64,000 nucleotides of DNA from an uncultured Rickettsiales bacterium (GCA_950054255.1 CATLOR010000001.1:434001-498000), one strand, 5' to 3'; positions 20,901-30,713 are shown, numbered from the stretch's first letter. The notes: generated by a model not told the origin, from the sequence alone. Numbers and translations: made by a program.

Positions 20901-21095
20901 CCTTCAACACAATGGTGGGTTGGGCTTTCAACTGCAATTGTATTTGGCTTATTGTTTTCAACCATGCTAACTTTAATTGTGACACCCGCTGCTTTGATGA
21001 TTAAGAAAGAAGCAAAAGAATTTTCTAAAAAAATCAAAGCAACGATATCACATGTGGTTAGACGTACATATGGGAGATTAAGAACGCATGGTTGA
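17925..21095 (+). CDS. RND efflux transporter permease (AcrB/MexF-like)
   Basis: 1056 aa, YITIPKESDPDINVPIIYVSMTLEGISPSDAQRLLLKPMEKEL, GMLVDGAIVVTEYADR, internal TM repeats. Confidence 0.95.
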   Translation: MMSLIDAAFDRTRTTFMVLILLFIMGATAYITIPKESDPDINVPIIYVSMTLEGISPSDAQRLLLKPMEKELSAIEGMKEMRSTGFLGGGNVLLEFDAGFDSDAALDDVREAVDKAKSELPDSADEPKVEEVNFSLFPVLVVTLSGDIPERTLLKLARDLQDRVEGLSPILEAPIAGDREEQVEILIDPFLIESYGLQAGTLIDFFSRSNRLVAAGNMDTGLGSFDVKLPGLFETVEDIMEMPLKVQDDSVVLFKDLAEIRRTYKDPESFAYFDGKKALALEVVKRTGENVIDTIALVKEEVEKERAFWPEGVEVSYSQDRSKQIKDMLKDLQNNILSAILLVMIVCVAAVGLRAAGLVGIAIPGSFLMGILVIFSMGLTVNVVVLFALILSVGMLVDGAIVVTEYADREMMEGKSPSYSYKIAAKRMAWPIIASTATTLAAFLPLLFWPGIVGEFMYYLPLTLISTLSASLLMALVFLPTIGAFIGKPPSGDFVAPSEDLSIDELLKKKGWSGRYLRFLNFALGHSGKVLAMAVALLIGIQVLYGAIGKGVEFFPDTEPEVASVLVHARGNLSIHEKDEIMLAVESSITDIAGIKHIYTRTGKALSSGSDLAEDVIGQVQLEFTDWDTREKADLILKKVRERTSSFAGTHVEIRKEEGGPKSGKAVQVQLRSRNAQSLDEAADKVLIALDKVGGFIDIEDDRPMPGIEWKIDVDRAQAAKFGLETSSIGNAIRVVTNGLKASEYRPDDGDDEIDVVIRHGKEYRSLDQLDLIKIETEAGSIPVSNFVTRSPQPRVGIIHRVDQQQSIKVQADLPPLVNITDKISALEEVFQTLEMPADVRIQFIGDNEKQEESQAFLMKAFFVALFIMAIILVTQFNSFYSAFLILSAVIMSTIGVFIGLIILGQPFGIVMSGVGVIALAGIVVNNNIVLIDTYDYLMKQDGMDVKRAILLTGYQRLRPVMLTTVTTVLGLLPMVTQVNIDFITREISVGAPSTQWWVGLSTAIVFGLLFSTMLTLIVTPAALMIKKEAKEFSKKIKATISHVVRRTYGRLRTHG

Positions 21096-22761
21096 TTTAC
21101 TTTGGTTGCAAGATTACCCAGCAGGGATTGATTGGTATAAAGAGATCCCTGAAAAGCCTGTTTATAAAATATTTGATGAAGCTGTTGAAGATTTCGCAGA
21201 TCATTACGCTTTTAATTTTTTAGGCAAGCGTTATAAATATAGCGAGATGGCAACGCAGATAGAAAAATTAGCTGTGGCTCTCCAGAAAAAAGGAATTGGT
21301 AAAGGCGATAAAATAGGCCTCTTTTTACCCAACTCTCCTTACTATTATGTTTCTTATTATGCGATCTTAAAAACTGGCGCTACGGTTGTTAATTTTAATC
21401 CGCTATATGCGAAAAGTGAGCTTGAATATCAGATTAAAGATAGTGATACAAAGATGATGATCACACTCGATCTGGCTTTGCTCTATGATAAAGTTTTGGG
21501 CTGTTTGGAGACAACACCTTTAGAACATATTCTTGTGTGTAAGATGGCAGATATTTTGCCTTTTCCAAAAAACTTTTTATTTCCTTTTGTAAAGAAGAAA
21601 GAGCTCGCTGATTTAAAACGCGATGATCGTCATGCTTTTTGGAATGATTTTTTGATGAGCGCAGGAGATGAGGCTTTAAAAGCAGTTGAAATTGACCCGA
21701 AAGAGGATGTCGCAATCTTACAATATACTGGTGGTACAACAGGTGTTCCCAAAGGGGCTATGTTGACGCATTATAATGTGTATGCAAATACATTACAGTC
21801 AAAAGCATGGTTTAAATCAGTACGTTTAGGTGAAGAAAAAATGTTAGGGGTTTTACCATTTTTTCATGTTTTTGCGATGATTGTTGTGTTGAATTTAGGG
21901 GTTCATTCAGGGATGGAAATTATCGCAGTACCCCGTTTCGATTTGAATGATGTATTAGATATTATCAAGAAAAGGAAGCCTACCTTGTTTCCAGCGGTGC
22001 CGGCAATTTATACAAGCATTGTGCATCATAAAGAAATTAAGAATTATGATCTTTCATCTATTCGTTATTGTATCTCAGGAGGAGCTCCGCTTCCTGTTGA
22101 AATTAAAAAAACTTTTGAAGAGATCACAGGCTGTCAATTAGCAGAAGGCTATGGCTTAACAGAAAGCTCTCCTGTAGCGGTTTGTAATCCATTAGAGGGG
22201 CTTAATAAAGCGGGATCAATTGGGTTACCACTTCCGCAAACATATATTGATATTATCTCCACAGAAACAGGACAAGAAATGCCTCAAGGTGAAGCGGGTG
22301 AAATATGTATTCGTGGGCCTCAGGTGATGAAAGGCTATTATAAGCGTATTGAGGCAACTGATGATGTTTTAAAAGACGGTCGTCTTCACACCGGCGATAT
22401 TGGGTATATGGATGAACAAGGCTATGTCTTTATTATTGACCGTATTAAAGATTTGATCATCACAAATGGCTATAATGTGTATCCACGTCAAGTTGAAGAT
22501 GCTTTGTATAAAAATGAGGCTGTTGAAGAATGTATTGTGGCAGGGCTTCCAGATTCTAAACGTGGTGAAATTGTCAAAGCTTGGATCAAGGTAAAAGAGG
22601 GACACAGTTTAACCGAGGAAGGCGTGAAGACGTTTTTGAAAAATCATATCTCAGCCTATGAGATGCCGCGTAAAATAGAGTTTAGACGCGACCCTTTACC
22701 AAAGACAATGATTGGTAAATTGTCACGTAAAGAGATCGTTGCCCAAGAATTAAAAAGTTAA
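21088..22761 (+). CDS. Long-chain fatty acid--CoA ligase (AMP-binding)
   Basis: LQYTGGTTGVPKGAMLTHYN, GYGLTESSP, HTGDIGYMDEQGYVFIIDRIKDLI, C-terminal MIGKLSRKEI. Confidence 0.93.
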   Translation: MVDLLWLQDYPAGIDWYKEIPEKPVYKIFDEAVEDFADHYAFNFLGKRYKYSEMATQIEKLAVALQKKGIGKGDKIGLFLPNSPYYYVSYYAILKTGATVVNFNPLYAKSELEYQIKDSDTKMMITLDLALLYDKVLGCLETTPLEHILVCKMADILPFPKNFLFPFVKKKELADLKRDDRHAFWNDFLMSAGDEALKAVEIDPKEDVAILQYTGGTTGVPKGAMLTHYNVYANTLQSKAWFKSVRLGEEKMLGVLPFFHVFAMIVVLNLGVHSGMEIIAVPRFDLNDVLDIIKKRKPTLFPAVPAIYTSIVHHKEIKNYDLSSIRYCISGGAPLPVEIKKTFEEITGCQLAEGYGLTESSPVAVCNPLEGLNKAGSIGLPLPQTYIDIISTETGQEMPQGEAGEICIRGPQVMKGYYKRIEATDDVLKDGRLHTGDIGYMDEQGYVFIIDRIKDLIITNGYNVYPRQVEDALYKNEAVEECIVAGLPDSKRGEIVKAWIKVKEGHSLTEEGVKTFLKNHISAYEMPRKIEFRRDPLPKTMIGKLSRKEIVAQELKS

Positions 22762-22762
22762 A

Positions 22763-24310
22763 TCATCCCATCATTGATGTAAAAGATATTGTGATTTTTT
22801 GTTTGTTGGATTGACCTTGTTCGAGCTTTTGTGCTTGTTCTTGTGCAGACTTATTAAAGCTCGATGCTAAAATACTTTCGCCCCATTGATGTGATGTTTT
22901 TGTATTGTAAGAAAGATCAATTGGATCATAGTAGATTGAAGGTGTTGTATTTTCTAACCCTCTTTCTTTCAGATCTTCTAATGTTGTTTTGCCATCAGCA
23001 ATTTCTTGGACAATGTCTGGATTATTCAATAAATCATCAAGAAGAACGCGTGTTAACATAGGATGATACGCATCCTCATCGAGTGCATTCTCAAAATTAA
23101 ATGTTTGGCTTCTGAGATGATTGGCATACACATAGGCCATTTTATAATCTTTGTTATCATTTGAGTTTTGATAATGAATAAGGGCTCTTGCCATGCTTTG
23201 TTCGAGCGTTATATCTAAGGGTTCAAAATCGCGTACTTCATCTGTGTGTCCATGAATGTAATCGTATCCTGCTACAAGGCGTCTAATTTTATTTGAAACG
23301 TCTGTTCGTTCTCTAAAATAGTGCATTGTATTTTCGATTTGATCGCTACGCGTATCTCCTTCTACACCTCTAATTGTATTGCGGATAGCTTCATCATGGA
23401 GTGAACGCGAGATATAAGCATCATCTGAGAAATCAGAGGCATTTATTATTGTGTGTGCTTCTGAAAGTGCCTCTTTCCAACCAGTTATTTTGGTTTGATC
23501 ATAAGAGGTTTCAGCTTCTCTTTGTTGCACTTGTAACAGCAAGTCACCCGTATCATAATAAGCCGTACCTCCCAGGGCATTTATATCTCTTGTTGCGATA
23601 CTATGATGTTGTATGTGTGAATCTGAGCCGTTTATTTCTAGCATAGAATGTGCAAACACATCGGCAAAGGCCTCTGTTGTTCTTCTAAATGTTTCCTTTT
23701 CAAGCGCGCTAATATTCATATAGTCTGGTGTAACACGACCACTATCTAAACAATGCCCGACTTCATGTAAAAGCGTGTTCATTAGATCTTCAGGGCTACG
23801 GCTTGTATCAACGACACTGGCAATACAAACAGTCTCTCCTTCATCATTGTAGTAAGGATATGCTTTACCTTGTATGCCATATTCTTCTGCATGCTTATTA
23901 ACAAAATCTAAATGTTCTTCAAATGGATTGTCTGAGGTAAGGTCTAGCTCTTTTTCAATGCGTCTAACTTCACTATTTGTACTTTTAAAAGGATCTAAAA
24001 TAGTGATTTTACCTTTTGTTTCAGGCATTGCTTCGTGAAGTGATGCTTCGACATTTTTTATAACACCTTGGAAAGGGTTTGTGACTTCTGCTTTATGAGT
24101 ACGTTGGTGATGGAAATCCCGAGGGCCTGCGACGGCTTGATTAAAAGCCCCTGAGAATAAATTAAGTGCAACAGCACCAAGGCATAAAAGGGCGCGTTTT
24201 CTTTGTTTATTTGCGTTTTCTTTTCTAGAGTTTGTGGTTTCAAGGCGGTACCCAGCCCCGCAGTGACCTCGCAATTCTTGTTTTAAATCTGTCTTAGAAA
24301 AATGCGGCAA
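22763..24310 (-). CDS. Putative zinc-dependent HExxH metalloprotease-like protein
   Basis: NTLLHEVGHCLDSG followed by FRRTTEAFADVFAHSMLE; N-terminal hydrophobic stretch ALLCLGAVALNLFSGAF. Confidence 0.6.
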   Translation of the reverse strand: MPHFSKTDLKQELRGHCGAGYRLETTNSRKENANKQRKRALLCLGAVALNLFSGAFNQAVAGPRDFHHQRTHKAEVTNPFQGVIKNVEASLHEAMPETKGKITILDPFKSTNSEVRRIEKELDLTSDNPFEEHLDFVNKHAEEYGIQGKAYPYYNDEGETVCIASVVDTSRSPEDLMNTLLHEVGHCLDSGRVTPDYMNISALEKETFRRTTEAFADVFAHSMLEINGSDSHIQHHSIATRDINALGGTAYYDTGDLLLQVQQREAETSYDQTKITGWKEALSEAHTIINASDFSDDAYISRSLHDEAIRNTIRGVEGDTRSDQIENTMHYFRERTDVSNKIRRLVAGYDYIHGHTDEVRDFEPLDITLEQSMARALIHYQNSNDNKDYKMAYVYANHLRSQTFNFENALDEDAYHPMLTRVLLDDLLNNPDIVQEIADGKTTLEDLKERGLENTTPSIYYDPIDLSYNTKTSHQWGESILASSFNKSAQEQAQKLEQGQSNKQKITISFTSMMG

Positions 24311-24321
24311 ATAATCACCTT

Positions 24322-24600
24322 TTAATTACATGTATTGATATCAGGAATGTGTAGAGAAATAGGCTCACCATGATCGTCAAGCTCAAAAATTTTTAAGACT
24401 CTTGAGATAAAAAGACTTTTTATGGCCATGTTGCCAAGTCTAAAAGGGTGTTCATCCGTGTTATCAGATAAATAAACCATGTCTTCTTTCAAATAGTAAG
24501 AAGAAATAGGATGTTTGAAATGTAACTCATCTTTATGAAGAAGAAGTGCCACTTCATGTTTGTTATTAATAACAGCTGATGTAATATCCCCTTGTTCCAT
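24322..24600 (-). CDS. Small hypothetical protein directly upstream of the HExxH protein
   Basis: 92 aa ORF, same strand, 11-nt gap to the next gene. Confidence 0.5.
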   Translation of the reverse strand: MEQGDITSAVINNKHEVALLLHKDELHFKHPISSYYLKEDMVYLSDNTDEHPFRLGNMAIKSLFISRVLKIFELDDHGEPISLHIPDINTCN

Positions 24601-24646
24601 AAAGAGATTATGTCAAAAAACTATTTAATAAGAGTTAATATCAAGA

Positions 24647-25240
24647 TTAAAGTGCGGCGCGGGCATTTAAGGCCATGGTGATTGTGCCATCATCCATATA
24701 ATCAAGCTCGCCCCCAACAGGCATACCGTGCGCAAGTTTTGTGACATGAACGTCAAAAGAGTCTAACTTATCAGCCAAATAATGCGCTGTCGTTTGCCCA
24801 TCAACCGTTGCTTTGAGTGCTATAATTACTTCTGAAATAGATCCCGTTGATACTTTTGTAAGTAAAGAGTCTATTTTTAAGTCTTCTGGGCGAACACCAT
24901 CTAGAGCGGAAAGTGTGCCTCCTAAAATGTGATAAACACCTTTAAAAGCGCCTGTACGTTCCATTGCCCAAAGATCGCCCAATGTTTCAATGACACAAAT
25001 TTGAGTGTGACGCCGTGTTGTATCATCACAGATTGAACAAGGTGAACAGGTATCTAAATTGCCACATGAGCCACATTCAATCACAGTTTCTTTAGTTGTT
25101 TGTAATTGACTGATCAAAGACTCAAGGTAGGTTTCTTTGTTTTGTAACATATATAAAACAGCACGTTTAGCAGAACGCTGTCCTAATCCAGGCAAACGGC
25201 TTACTGTTTTAATGAGTTTATCAATGTCTTTATTCTGCAT
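24647..25240 (-). CDS. recR: Recombination mediator RecR
   Basis: LPGLGQRSAKRAVLYML, CGSCGNLDTCSPCSIC zinc finger, Toprim LGGTLSALDGVRPEDL. Confidence 0.96.
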   Translation of the reverse strand: MQNKDIDKLIKTVSRLPGLGQRSAKRAVLYMLQNKETYLESLISQLQTTKETVIECGSCGNLDTCSPCSICDDTTRRHTQICVIETLGDLWAMERTGAFKGVYHILGGTLSALDGVRPEDLKIDSLLTKVSTGSISEVIIALKATVDGQTTAHYLADKLDSFDVHVTKLAHGMPVGGELDYMDDGTITMALNARAAL

Positions 25241-25244
25241 AGGT

Positions 25245-25934
25245 TTATAGTTTATGATTCTGTATATAATCGCAATAGAGACGGGTATCTTCTAATCCGA
25301 TTGTTTTTAATAGATCAATGGTTTTGAAAGCCATATCAGGAGATCCGGCGATATAAATATCGCAGTCACTTAGAGTATTGAAATCCTCAATTACAGCGCC
25401 AGCCGTTGTTTTATGTGCGCTGATCGTTGTTGTTAACGCGCTGTTTTCAAAATCAGCTAAAAGTGTTTCTAGGGCTTCTTTGTGATAAAAATCGTCTTCA
25501 GATTTACACTCCCAATAAAAAGCAATTGGCCTCTTTGTTTGGTTTGTGTGATGTAGGGATTTTAAGATCGCATAAAAAGGTGCAAAACCAACCCCGCCTG
25601 CTATAAAAATAAGAGGATCTTGAGAGCTGTTATAGCACATATTGCCTTGCGCTGGTTTAATCATATATGTTTTTTCTGACGATGCCCCTGCAATAATGAG
25701 CTGGTGTGACAGGCTTTTTGGGTTATCGTTTTTTTTGATATGAAAGACAAGCTCATCTTCATGAGGGGCGCTCGCGATTGAGAAAGGACGAAAAAGGCTG
25801 TCATCTATTGTTCCTAATTCACAATATTGACCCGCTTGATAAGTAAACCCAACAGGTTTTTCAAAAACACACTCATAATAAAGAGGGGAGAGTTGTGTAA
25901 TGCGTTTTAAATGTGTTTTATAAACAGAAGTCAT
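25245..25934 (-). CDS. FAD/NAD(P)-binding oxidoreductase of the ferredoxin-NADP reductase / flavin reductase family
   Basis: FRPFSIASAP (FAD) and PLIFIAGGVGFAPFYAIL (NAD) motifs. Confidence 0.85.
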   Translation of the reverse strand: MTSVYKTHLKRITQLSPLYYECVFEKPVGFTYQAGQYCELGTIDDSLFRPFSIASAPHEDELVFHIKKNDNPKSLSHQLIIAGASSEKTYMIKPAQGNMCYNSSQDPLIFIAGGVGFAPFYAILKSLHHTNQTKRPIAFYWECKSEDDFYHKEALETLLADFENSALTTTISAHKTTAGAVIEDFNTLSDCDIYIAGSPDMAFKTIDLLKTIGLEDTRLYCDYIQNHKL

Positions 25935-25970
25935 GATCTATATCTTTTAATTATTATAAGTCTTTAACGT

Positions 25971-26008
25971 ATAAAAGCCTCGCTTAGAATGTCAAGCAAG
26001 GCTTTTAT
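25971..26008 (-). terminator. Probable intrinsic terminator downstream of the LPD7-like gene
   Basis: ATAAAAGCCTCGCTT ... AAGCAAGGCTTTTAT inverted repeat (14 of 15) in the intergenic gap. Confidence 0.65.
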
Positions 26009-26034
26009 TTTTGCGTTTGTTTTTTTACTTTAAT

Positions 26035-27438
26035 TTATGCAGGCGCCGCCTTTGTATCTTTTTTAGGCTGTTGTGGTGTAGCCTGATCTGATCCAGCAGG
26101 TATTGTGATTGGTTTAATACGATCATTATGTGCTTTTCTCTGTTCCGGATTAGGATGAGATGATTTATAGCCAATTTTTGTGGCTAATGTATCTAGCCCT
26201 TGGTTTAGTCCAACTACATCTAGCTTATTGTCTTTAAAATAAGCCATCTTAAAAGCACTCATATGCGTTCGATATTCATCTTTATTATCTTTAACAGCTT
26301 GTGATGCACTAATATCGTGCATCTTTTCAAGTGCTTCAGAAGCCGTTTTTCTTTGCTTATTGTAAAAATCAATTTTGGCTTCAATATCGCCTTTAAGTTC
26401 TTGCATTTCAGGCGTGATATTATTACCCGCACCATTTTCCAGTTCTTCAACATTGGTCTTTAATTCGTCGATTTCGCTATTGAGTGCCTCTAATTGTGCG
26501 TTCATAGCCTGCTCTAGCTGGTTCATGTCTTGTTCATGTTCAGCGTCGCTAATCTCACGAATAGCCATCTCAGCCGAAGGAGATTGATCGGGCTTTTCGA
26601 AATCAAGCATTTGCAAAATTGTATCCGTAACATTTGGATTAGAAAGTTTAAAACCCGTAACGGACGCACCCATTGTGGGTGTGATATGCGTATCGTAGTT
26701 TCTGATGATTTCAACCATATTTTGAGCATATTCTTCTACGCTCATATCGCCATTTTGGACAGCTTCTTTAAGGTCTTTATAGCTCAGCCCTGCTTCTGTA
26801 ACAGCGCGCGGGTCTTGTTCAATGAGGGCTGCCGCCATCATTGTTTTTTGCTGTGATGATCCTTTTAATTTAATATTATCCCAGCCTTGTGCGATAATTT
26901 CAGAGGCAATAACACTTGCCGCCGTTGTTGTCATTTGTTCACCATGGAATTTGATTTTTTTACCTGTATTAATCACATGGCCTGATTGATCGGCTAGGAT
27001 CAGGTGCATGTTCTTACCTTTTACTGCGACATCAGCCACTTTCCCTAAAACATCTGGGTTAAAGGCACCAGGCATATTAAAGAATTTATGAAAGCCATTA
27101 ATCTCATGAGCAAGCTGTTTTTGCTTTTTGAGTTTGTTTTCTTCGGCTTCGCGTTCTTTCGCGGTTAAGGCTTGTTCGATTGACTTTCTGTTGCGTTCTT
27201 CAACAGCGCGATCAATTTTATCACGCTCTTCTTGGGCGAATTGTTCTTGTTGTTGTTTTAATTTCTTTTCAAATTCTTCCTCGGAAAGATCATCTGAAGG
27301 ATGCGGAGCAGGTGCTTCAGGCGCATTGGCATTTTCCGCGCTAATCTCTGTTTGAGTATCTGCTTGATCTATTGGCGTTTCAGCAGTTGTTTCTGGCGCT
27401 TGAGTTAGGTCTTCATCTTTTTTAACATCATCACTCAT
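26035..27438 (-). CDS. Coiled-coil protein with an LPD7-like (large polyvalent protein-associated) domain
   Basis: LILADQSGHVINTGKKIKFHGEQMTTTAASVIASEIIAQGWDNIKLKGSSQQKTMMAAALIEQDP resembles the LPD7 pattern; flanking E/K/Q-rich helices. Confidence 0.55.
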   Translation of the reverse strand: MSDDVKKDEDLTQAPETTAETPIDQADTQTEISAENANAPEAPAPHPSDDLSEEEFEKKLKQQQEQFAQEERDKIDRAVEERNRKSIEQALTAKEREAEENKLKKQKQLAHEINGFHKFFNMPGAFNPDVLGKVADVAVKGKNMHLILADQSGHVINTGKKIKFHGEQMTTTAASVIASEIIAQGWDNIKLKGSSQQKTMMAAALIEQDPRAVTEAGLSYKDLKEAVQNGDMSVEEYAQNMVEIIRNYDTHITPTMGASVTGFKLSNPNVTDTILQMLDFEKPDQSPSAEMAIREISDAEHEQDMNQLEQAMNAQLEALNSEIDELKTNVEELENGAGNNITPEMQELKGDIEAKIDFYNKQRKTASEALEKMHDISASQAVKDNKDEYRTHMSAFKMAYFKDNKLDVVGLNQGLDTLATKIGYKSSHPNPEQRKAHNDRIKPITIPAGSDQATPQQPKKDTKAAPA

Positions 27439-27525
27439 GACTGTTTATCCCCTTTAAATACGTATATTTATGAAAATAATATAGGCTAAATATTAACAAA
27501 GAGTCAATAAAAGATCAATCTTTGC

Positions 27526-30500
27526 TTACTCATCTGCTAACGAAACAAGACTGGTGTTGCCTCCTGCTGCTGTTGTGTTAATTGTGAGGGTTCTCTCAGT
27601 TGCAAAACGGTACAGATATGTTGGCCCGCCAGCTTTTGGCCCTGTGCCAGATAATCCTTCTCCACCAAAGGGTTGTACACCGACAACAGCGCCAGTCATA
27701 CCACGGTTCACATAGGTGTTTCCTACATGAATGTGATCTGCGATGTCATGATAAGCAAAATCAATACGGGTATGAATACCAAGAGTTAAACCAAAGCCTG
27801 TGCTATTAATATCAGCAATCACTTGTTTGAGATCATCCCCTTTATAGCGAATAATATGAAGGACAGGTCCAAACACTTCTTCTGTTAATGGGGAGATATC
27901 TTTGAGTTCAAATAAGTGAGGCGCACAGAAACTTCCCTCAATAGGTGCTTCTAATGCGTGAAGTAAGGTGGCTTCTTGTTTCATGCGCGCAATATGGTTT
28001 TGTAAAGAGTTAAGTGCTTTTTCATCAATCACAGGGCCAATATCGGTCGCATAATTTTCCGGTTTATCAACACAGAGGCACTCCATTGCTTCTTTAAGCA
28101 TAGGAATAATTGTATCTGCGATCTCTTCTTGTAAATATAAGACGCGTAGTGCAGAACAGCGCTGTCCTGCTGAATAAAAAGAAGATTGTAATACAGCATC
28201 AACAACTTGTTCTGGCAGTGCTGTATTATCAACAATCATGGCATTTTGACCGCCAGTTTCGGCAATTAAAGGAATAATAGCCCCATCACGCGCGGCAATT
28301 TCACGTTGAAGGCGTTTGCCAACAGCTGTAGAGCCTGTAAAACAAAATCCATTCACGCGCTCATCAGTTGTTAATACAGGACCAACCATAGAACCTTTCC
28401 CAAGTAAAAGCTGTAAAACGCTTTTAGGAATCCCTGCTTCATGCATGAGTTGCACGGCGCGAAAAGCGACTAGACTTGTTTGTTCAGCAGGCTTTGCCAA
28501 AACACAATTACCAGCCATGAGGGCAGCGACAACTTGTCCTGTAAAAATAGCAAGCGGGAAATTCCAAGGGCTAATACAAGCAAAAACGCCGCGCCCATGA
28601 TAGCTTAGCAAATTATCTTCGCCTGTTGGGCTGGGGAGTTTGATAGGCTCATTAAAAATAGCCTCACCTTGATTGGCATAGTAATAACAAAAATCAATCG
28701 CTTCGCGAATTTCATCAACACAGTCTTTATAAGTTTTACCCGCCTCAAATAAACAAAGTGCAATTAATTCATCACGGTTTTCTTCGAAAAGAGCGGCAAT
28801 TTTTCTTAAGAGGGTAGCGCGCTCTGTTGCAGGTATATGCGACCAGTCATTAAAACTGTCAGTTGCTGTTTCAATAGCGGTTTTAATTGTTTCTTTCCCA
28901 CATAAGGTTAACGTCCCTAAAGAATGAGAAGGGTCAGCGGGATTAGAGATAGCGTGTGTTTCATCCTCATCGGCGATATTTTTGGCACAAAGTGAATGCG
29001 CTTTATAATGTTTCTTTTTAAATTTTGCGACAGCATTTGTTAATCGTGTCAAATGTGTTTCCTCTTCTAAATCATATCCTTTTGAATTCTCTCGTGTTGG
29101 TAAATATAAATTTGCGGGTAAGGGAATTTTTGTGTGAGGAATAGAATTATAACCCTTAATAATCTTTTCAGGGGGAGTAATGAGATCATCAATAGGCGTG
29201 TTCTCATCCGTAATTTGATAGACAAAAGAAGAATTCGCCCCATTTTCTAACATACGACGGACTAAATAAGGAAGTAGATCTTTATGTGTGCCAACAGGCG
29301 CATAAATACGAGAGGCACATTTATAATGATCGAAAATTGCATGATAAAGCGGTTCGCCCATACCATGTAATCTTTGAAACTCAAAAGAGCTCTCTTTATC
29401 TTGTTTGACAAGATATAAAATAGTGGCGGCTGTATAGGCATTATGTGTGGCGAGCTGTGTGTAAAAATGCTGAGTGTTTTTTAACAATTTTATCGCACAA
29501 GCATTATAAGAAAGATCCGTTAAGCTTTTGCGCGTGAAAACAGGGTAGGCGCTTTCTCCTTCAACCTGTGCTTTTTTAATTTCACTATCCCAATAAGCGC
29601 CTTTCACCAATCGCACAGAGATTTTTTTACCAGCTTGTTGTGACAGCTCTTTTAAATAATCAATCACATAGAAAGCCCGCTTTTGATAGGCTTGCAGAGC
29701 CAAACCAAACCCTTCCCAGCCTTGTAAATCAGGGTCTAGGAAAACGGTTTTTATGATCTCTAATGAAAGATCAAGGCGTTCTGTTTCTTCGGCATCAACG
29801 GTTAATCCAATATTATAGGTTTTACATTTGAGAGCGAGTTCTTTTAAAACAGCACTTAATTCTTTGACGCATGTTTCTTTTTTCAGATATTCATAGCGTG
29901 GATGAAGGGCAGACAGTTTGATTGAAATGCCAGAGCGTGTATAAGGTGTTCCCTCTGGTTGTGTTTTTGCAGCTGCTTTCCCAATGGTGTCAATCGCCTC
30001 AGAATAGGTTTTTAGATAACGCTTAGCATCATGCCAATTGCGTGCGCCTTCACCTAACATATCAAAAGAATAACGAAAGCCTTTTGATTCCATATCAGTG
30101 CCTCTTTTTAAGGCTTCTTCAATCGTTTGTCCCATGACAAATTGTTGACCTAATATCTTCATGGCTTGAAGCATGGCTTGGCGAATGACGGGTTCGCCCA
30201 TCCGTTTGACCATCTTGCCCAGTATGTTTTTGCTAGATTCTCCCATGACGCCTTTTTTGTCATCGACAATTTTTCCAGAGAGCATCAAGGCCCAACTTGA
30301 CAGGCTTAAGAATAAATCATGGGCTTCTTCGCTTGTATTATCCCAATCAGCGCTGGTGAGTTTATCTTTGATCAGATCATTTGCTGTTTTTGAATCGGGG
30401 ACGCGCAAAAGAGCTTCGGCCAAACACATAAGAGCGATCCCCTCTTTTGTGGTTAGACGAAATTCATTTAAGAAATTTTCAATCGTAACAGTTTTGCGTG

Positions 30501-30657
30501 GAGCAGCGCGCACTTGTGTGATAAGGGTGCGAGCCGTATCTTGAATAGAGCCGTAATTGAGAGAATGAGACTCCACATAGCTAAGTAAATCTTCAACAGC
30601 TTGTGTTTCATCCATACGATATGCTTTGATAAGAGCATCTTTTTGTAAAGCGACCAT
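27526..30657 (-). CDS. putA: Bifunctional proline dehydrogenase / L-glutamate gamma-semialdehyde dehydrogenase
   Basis: SIKLSALHPRYEY, VRLVKGAYWDSEIK (PRODH) and CFTGSTAVGKRLQREIA, SAGQRCSALRVLYLQEE (ALDH). Confidence 0.96.
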   Translation of the reverse strand: MVALQKDALIKAYRMDETQAVEDLLSYVESHSLNYGSIQDTARTLITQVRAAPRKTVTIENFLNEFRLTTKEGIALMCLAEALLRVPDSKTANDLIKDKLTSADWDNTSEEAHDLFLSLSSWALMLSGKIVDDKKGVMGESSKNILGKMVKRMGEPVIRQAMLQAMKILGQQFVMGQTIEEALKRGTDMESKGFRYSFDMLGEGARNWHDAKRYLKTYSEAIDTIGKAAAKTQPEGTPYTRSGISIKLSALHPRYEYLKKETCVKELSAVLKELALKCKTYNIGLTVDAEETERLDLSLEIIKTVFLDPDLQGWEGFGLALQAYQKRAFYVIDYLKELSQQAGKKISVRLVKGAYWDSEIKKAQVEGESAYPVFTRKSLTDLSYNACAIKLLKNTQHFYTQLATHNAYTAATILYLVKQDKESSFEFQRLHGMGEPLYHAIFDHYKCASRIYAPVGTHKDLLPYLVRRMLENGANSSFVYQITDENTPIDDLITPPEKIIKGYNSIPHTKIPLPANLYLPTRENSKGYDLEEETHLTRLTNAVAKFKKKHYKAHSLCAKNIADEDETHAISNPADPSHSLGTLTLCGKETIKTAIETATDSFNDWSHIPATERATLLRKIAALFEENRDELIALCLFEAGKTYKDCVDEIREAIDFCYYYANQGEAIFNEPIKLPSPTGEDNLLSYHGRGVFACISPWNFPLAIFTGQVVAALMAGNCVLAKPAEQTSLVAFRAVQLMHEAGIPKSVLQLLLGKGSMVGPVLTTDERVNGFCFTGSTAVGKRLQREIAARDGAIIPLIAETGGQNAMIVDNTALPEQVVDAVLQSSFYSAGQRCSALRVLYLQEEIADTIIPMLKEAMECLCVDKPENYATDIGPVIDEKALNSLQNHIARMKQEATLLHALEAPIEGSFCAPHLFELKDISPLTEEVFGPVLHIIRYKGDDLKQVIADINSTGFGLTLGIHTRIDFAYHDIADHIHVGNTYVNRGMTGAVVGVQPFGGEGLSGTGPKAGGPTYLYRFATERTLTINTTAAGGNTSLVSLADE

Positions 30658-30713
30658 TCATATCCTCCCTATAAAACGATGTTTGATCTTACAAGGGCAT
30701 TGGATGTGATGTT

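Noticed and set aside
30173-30544. 123 aa plus-strand ORF inside putA
   Set aside because: Antisense shadow ORF; no independent coding evidence.
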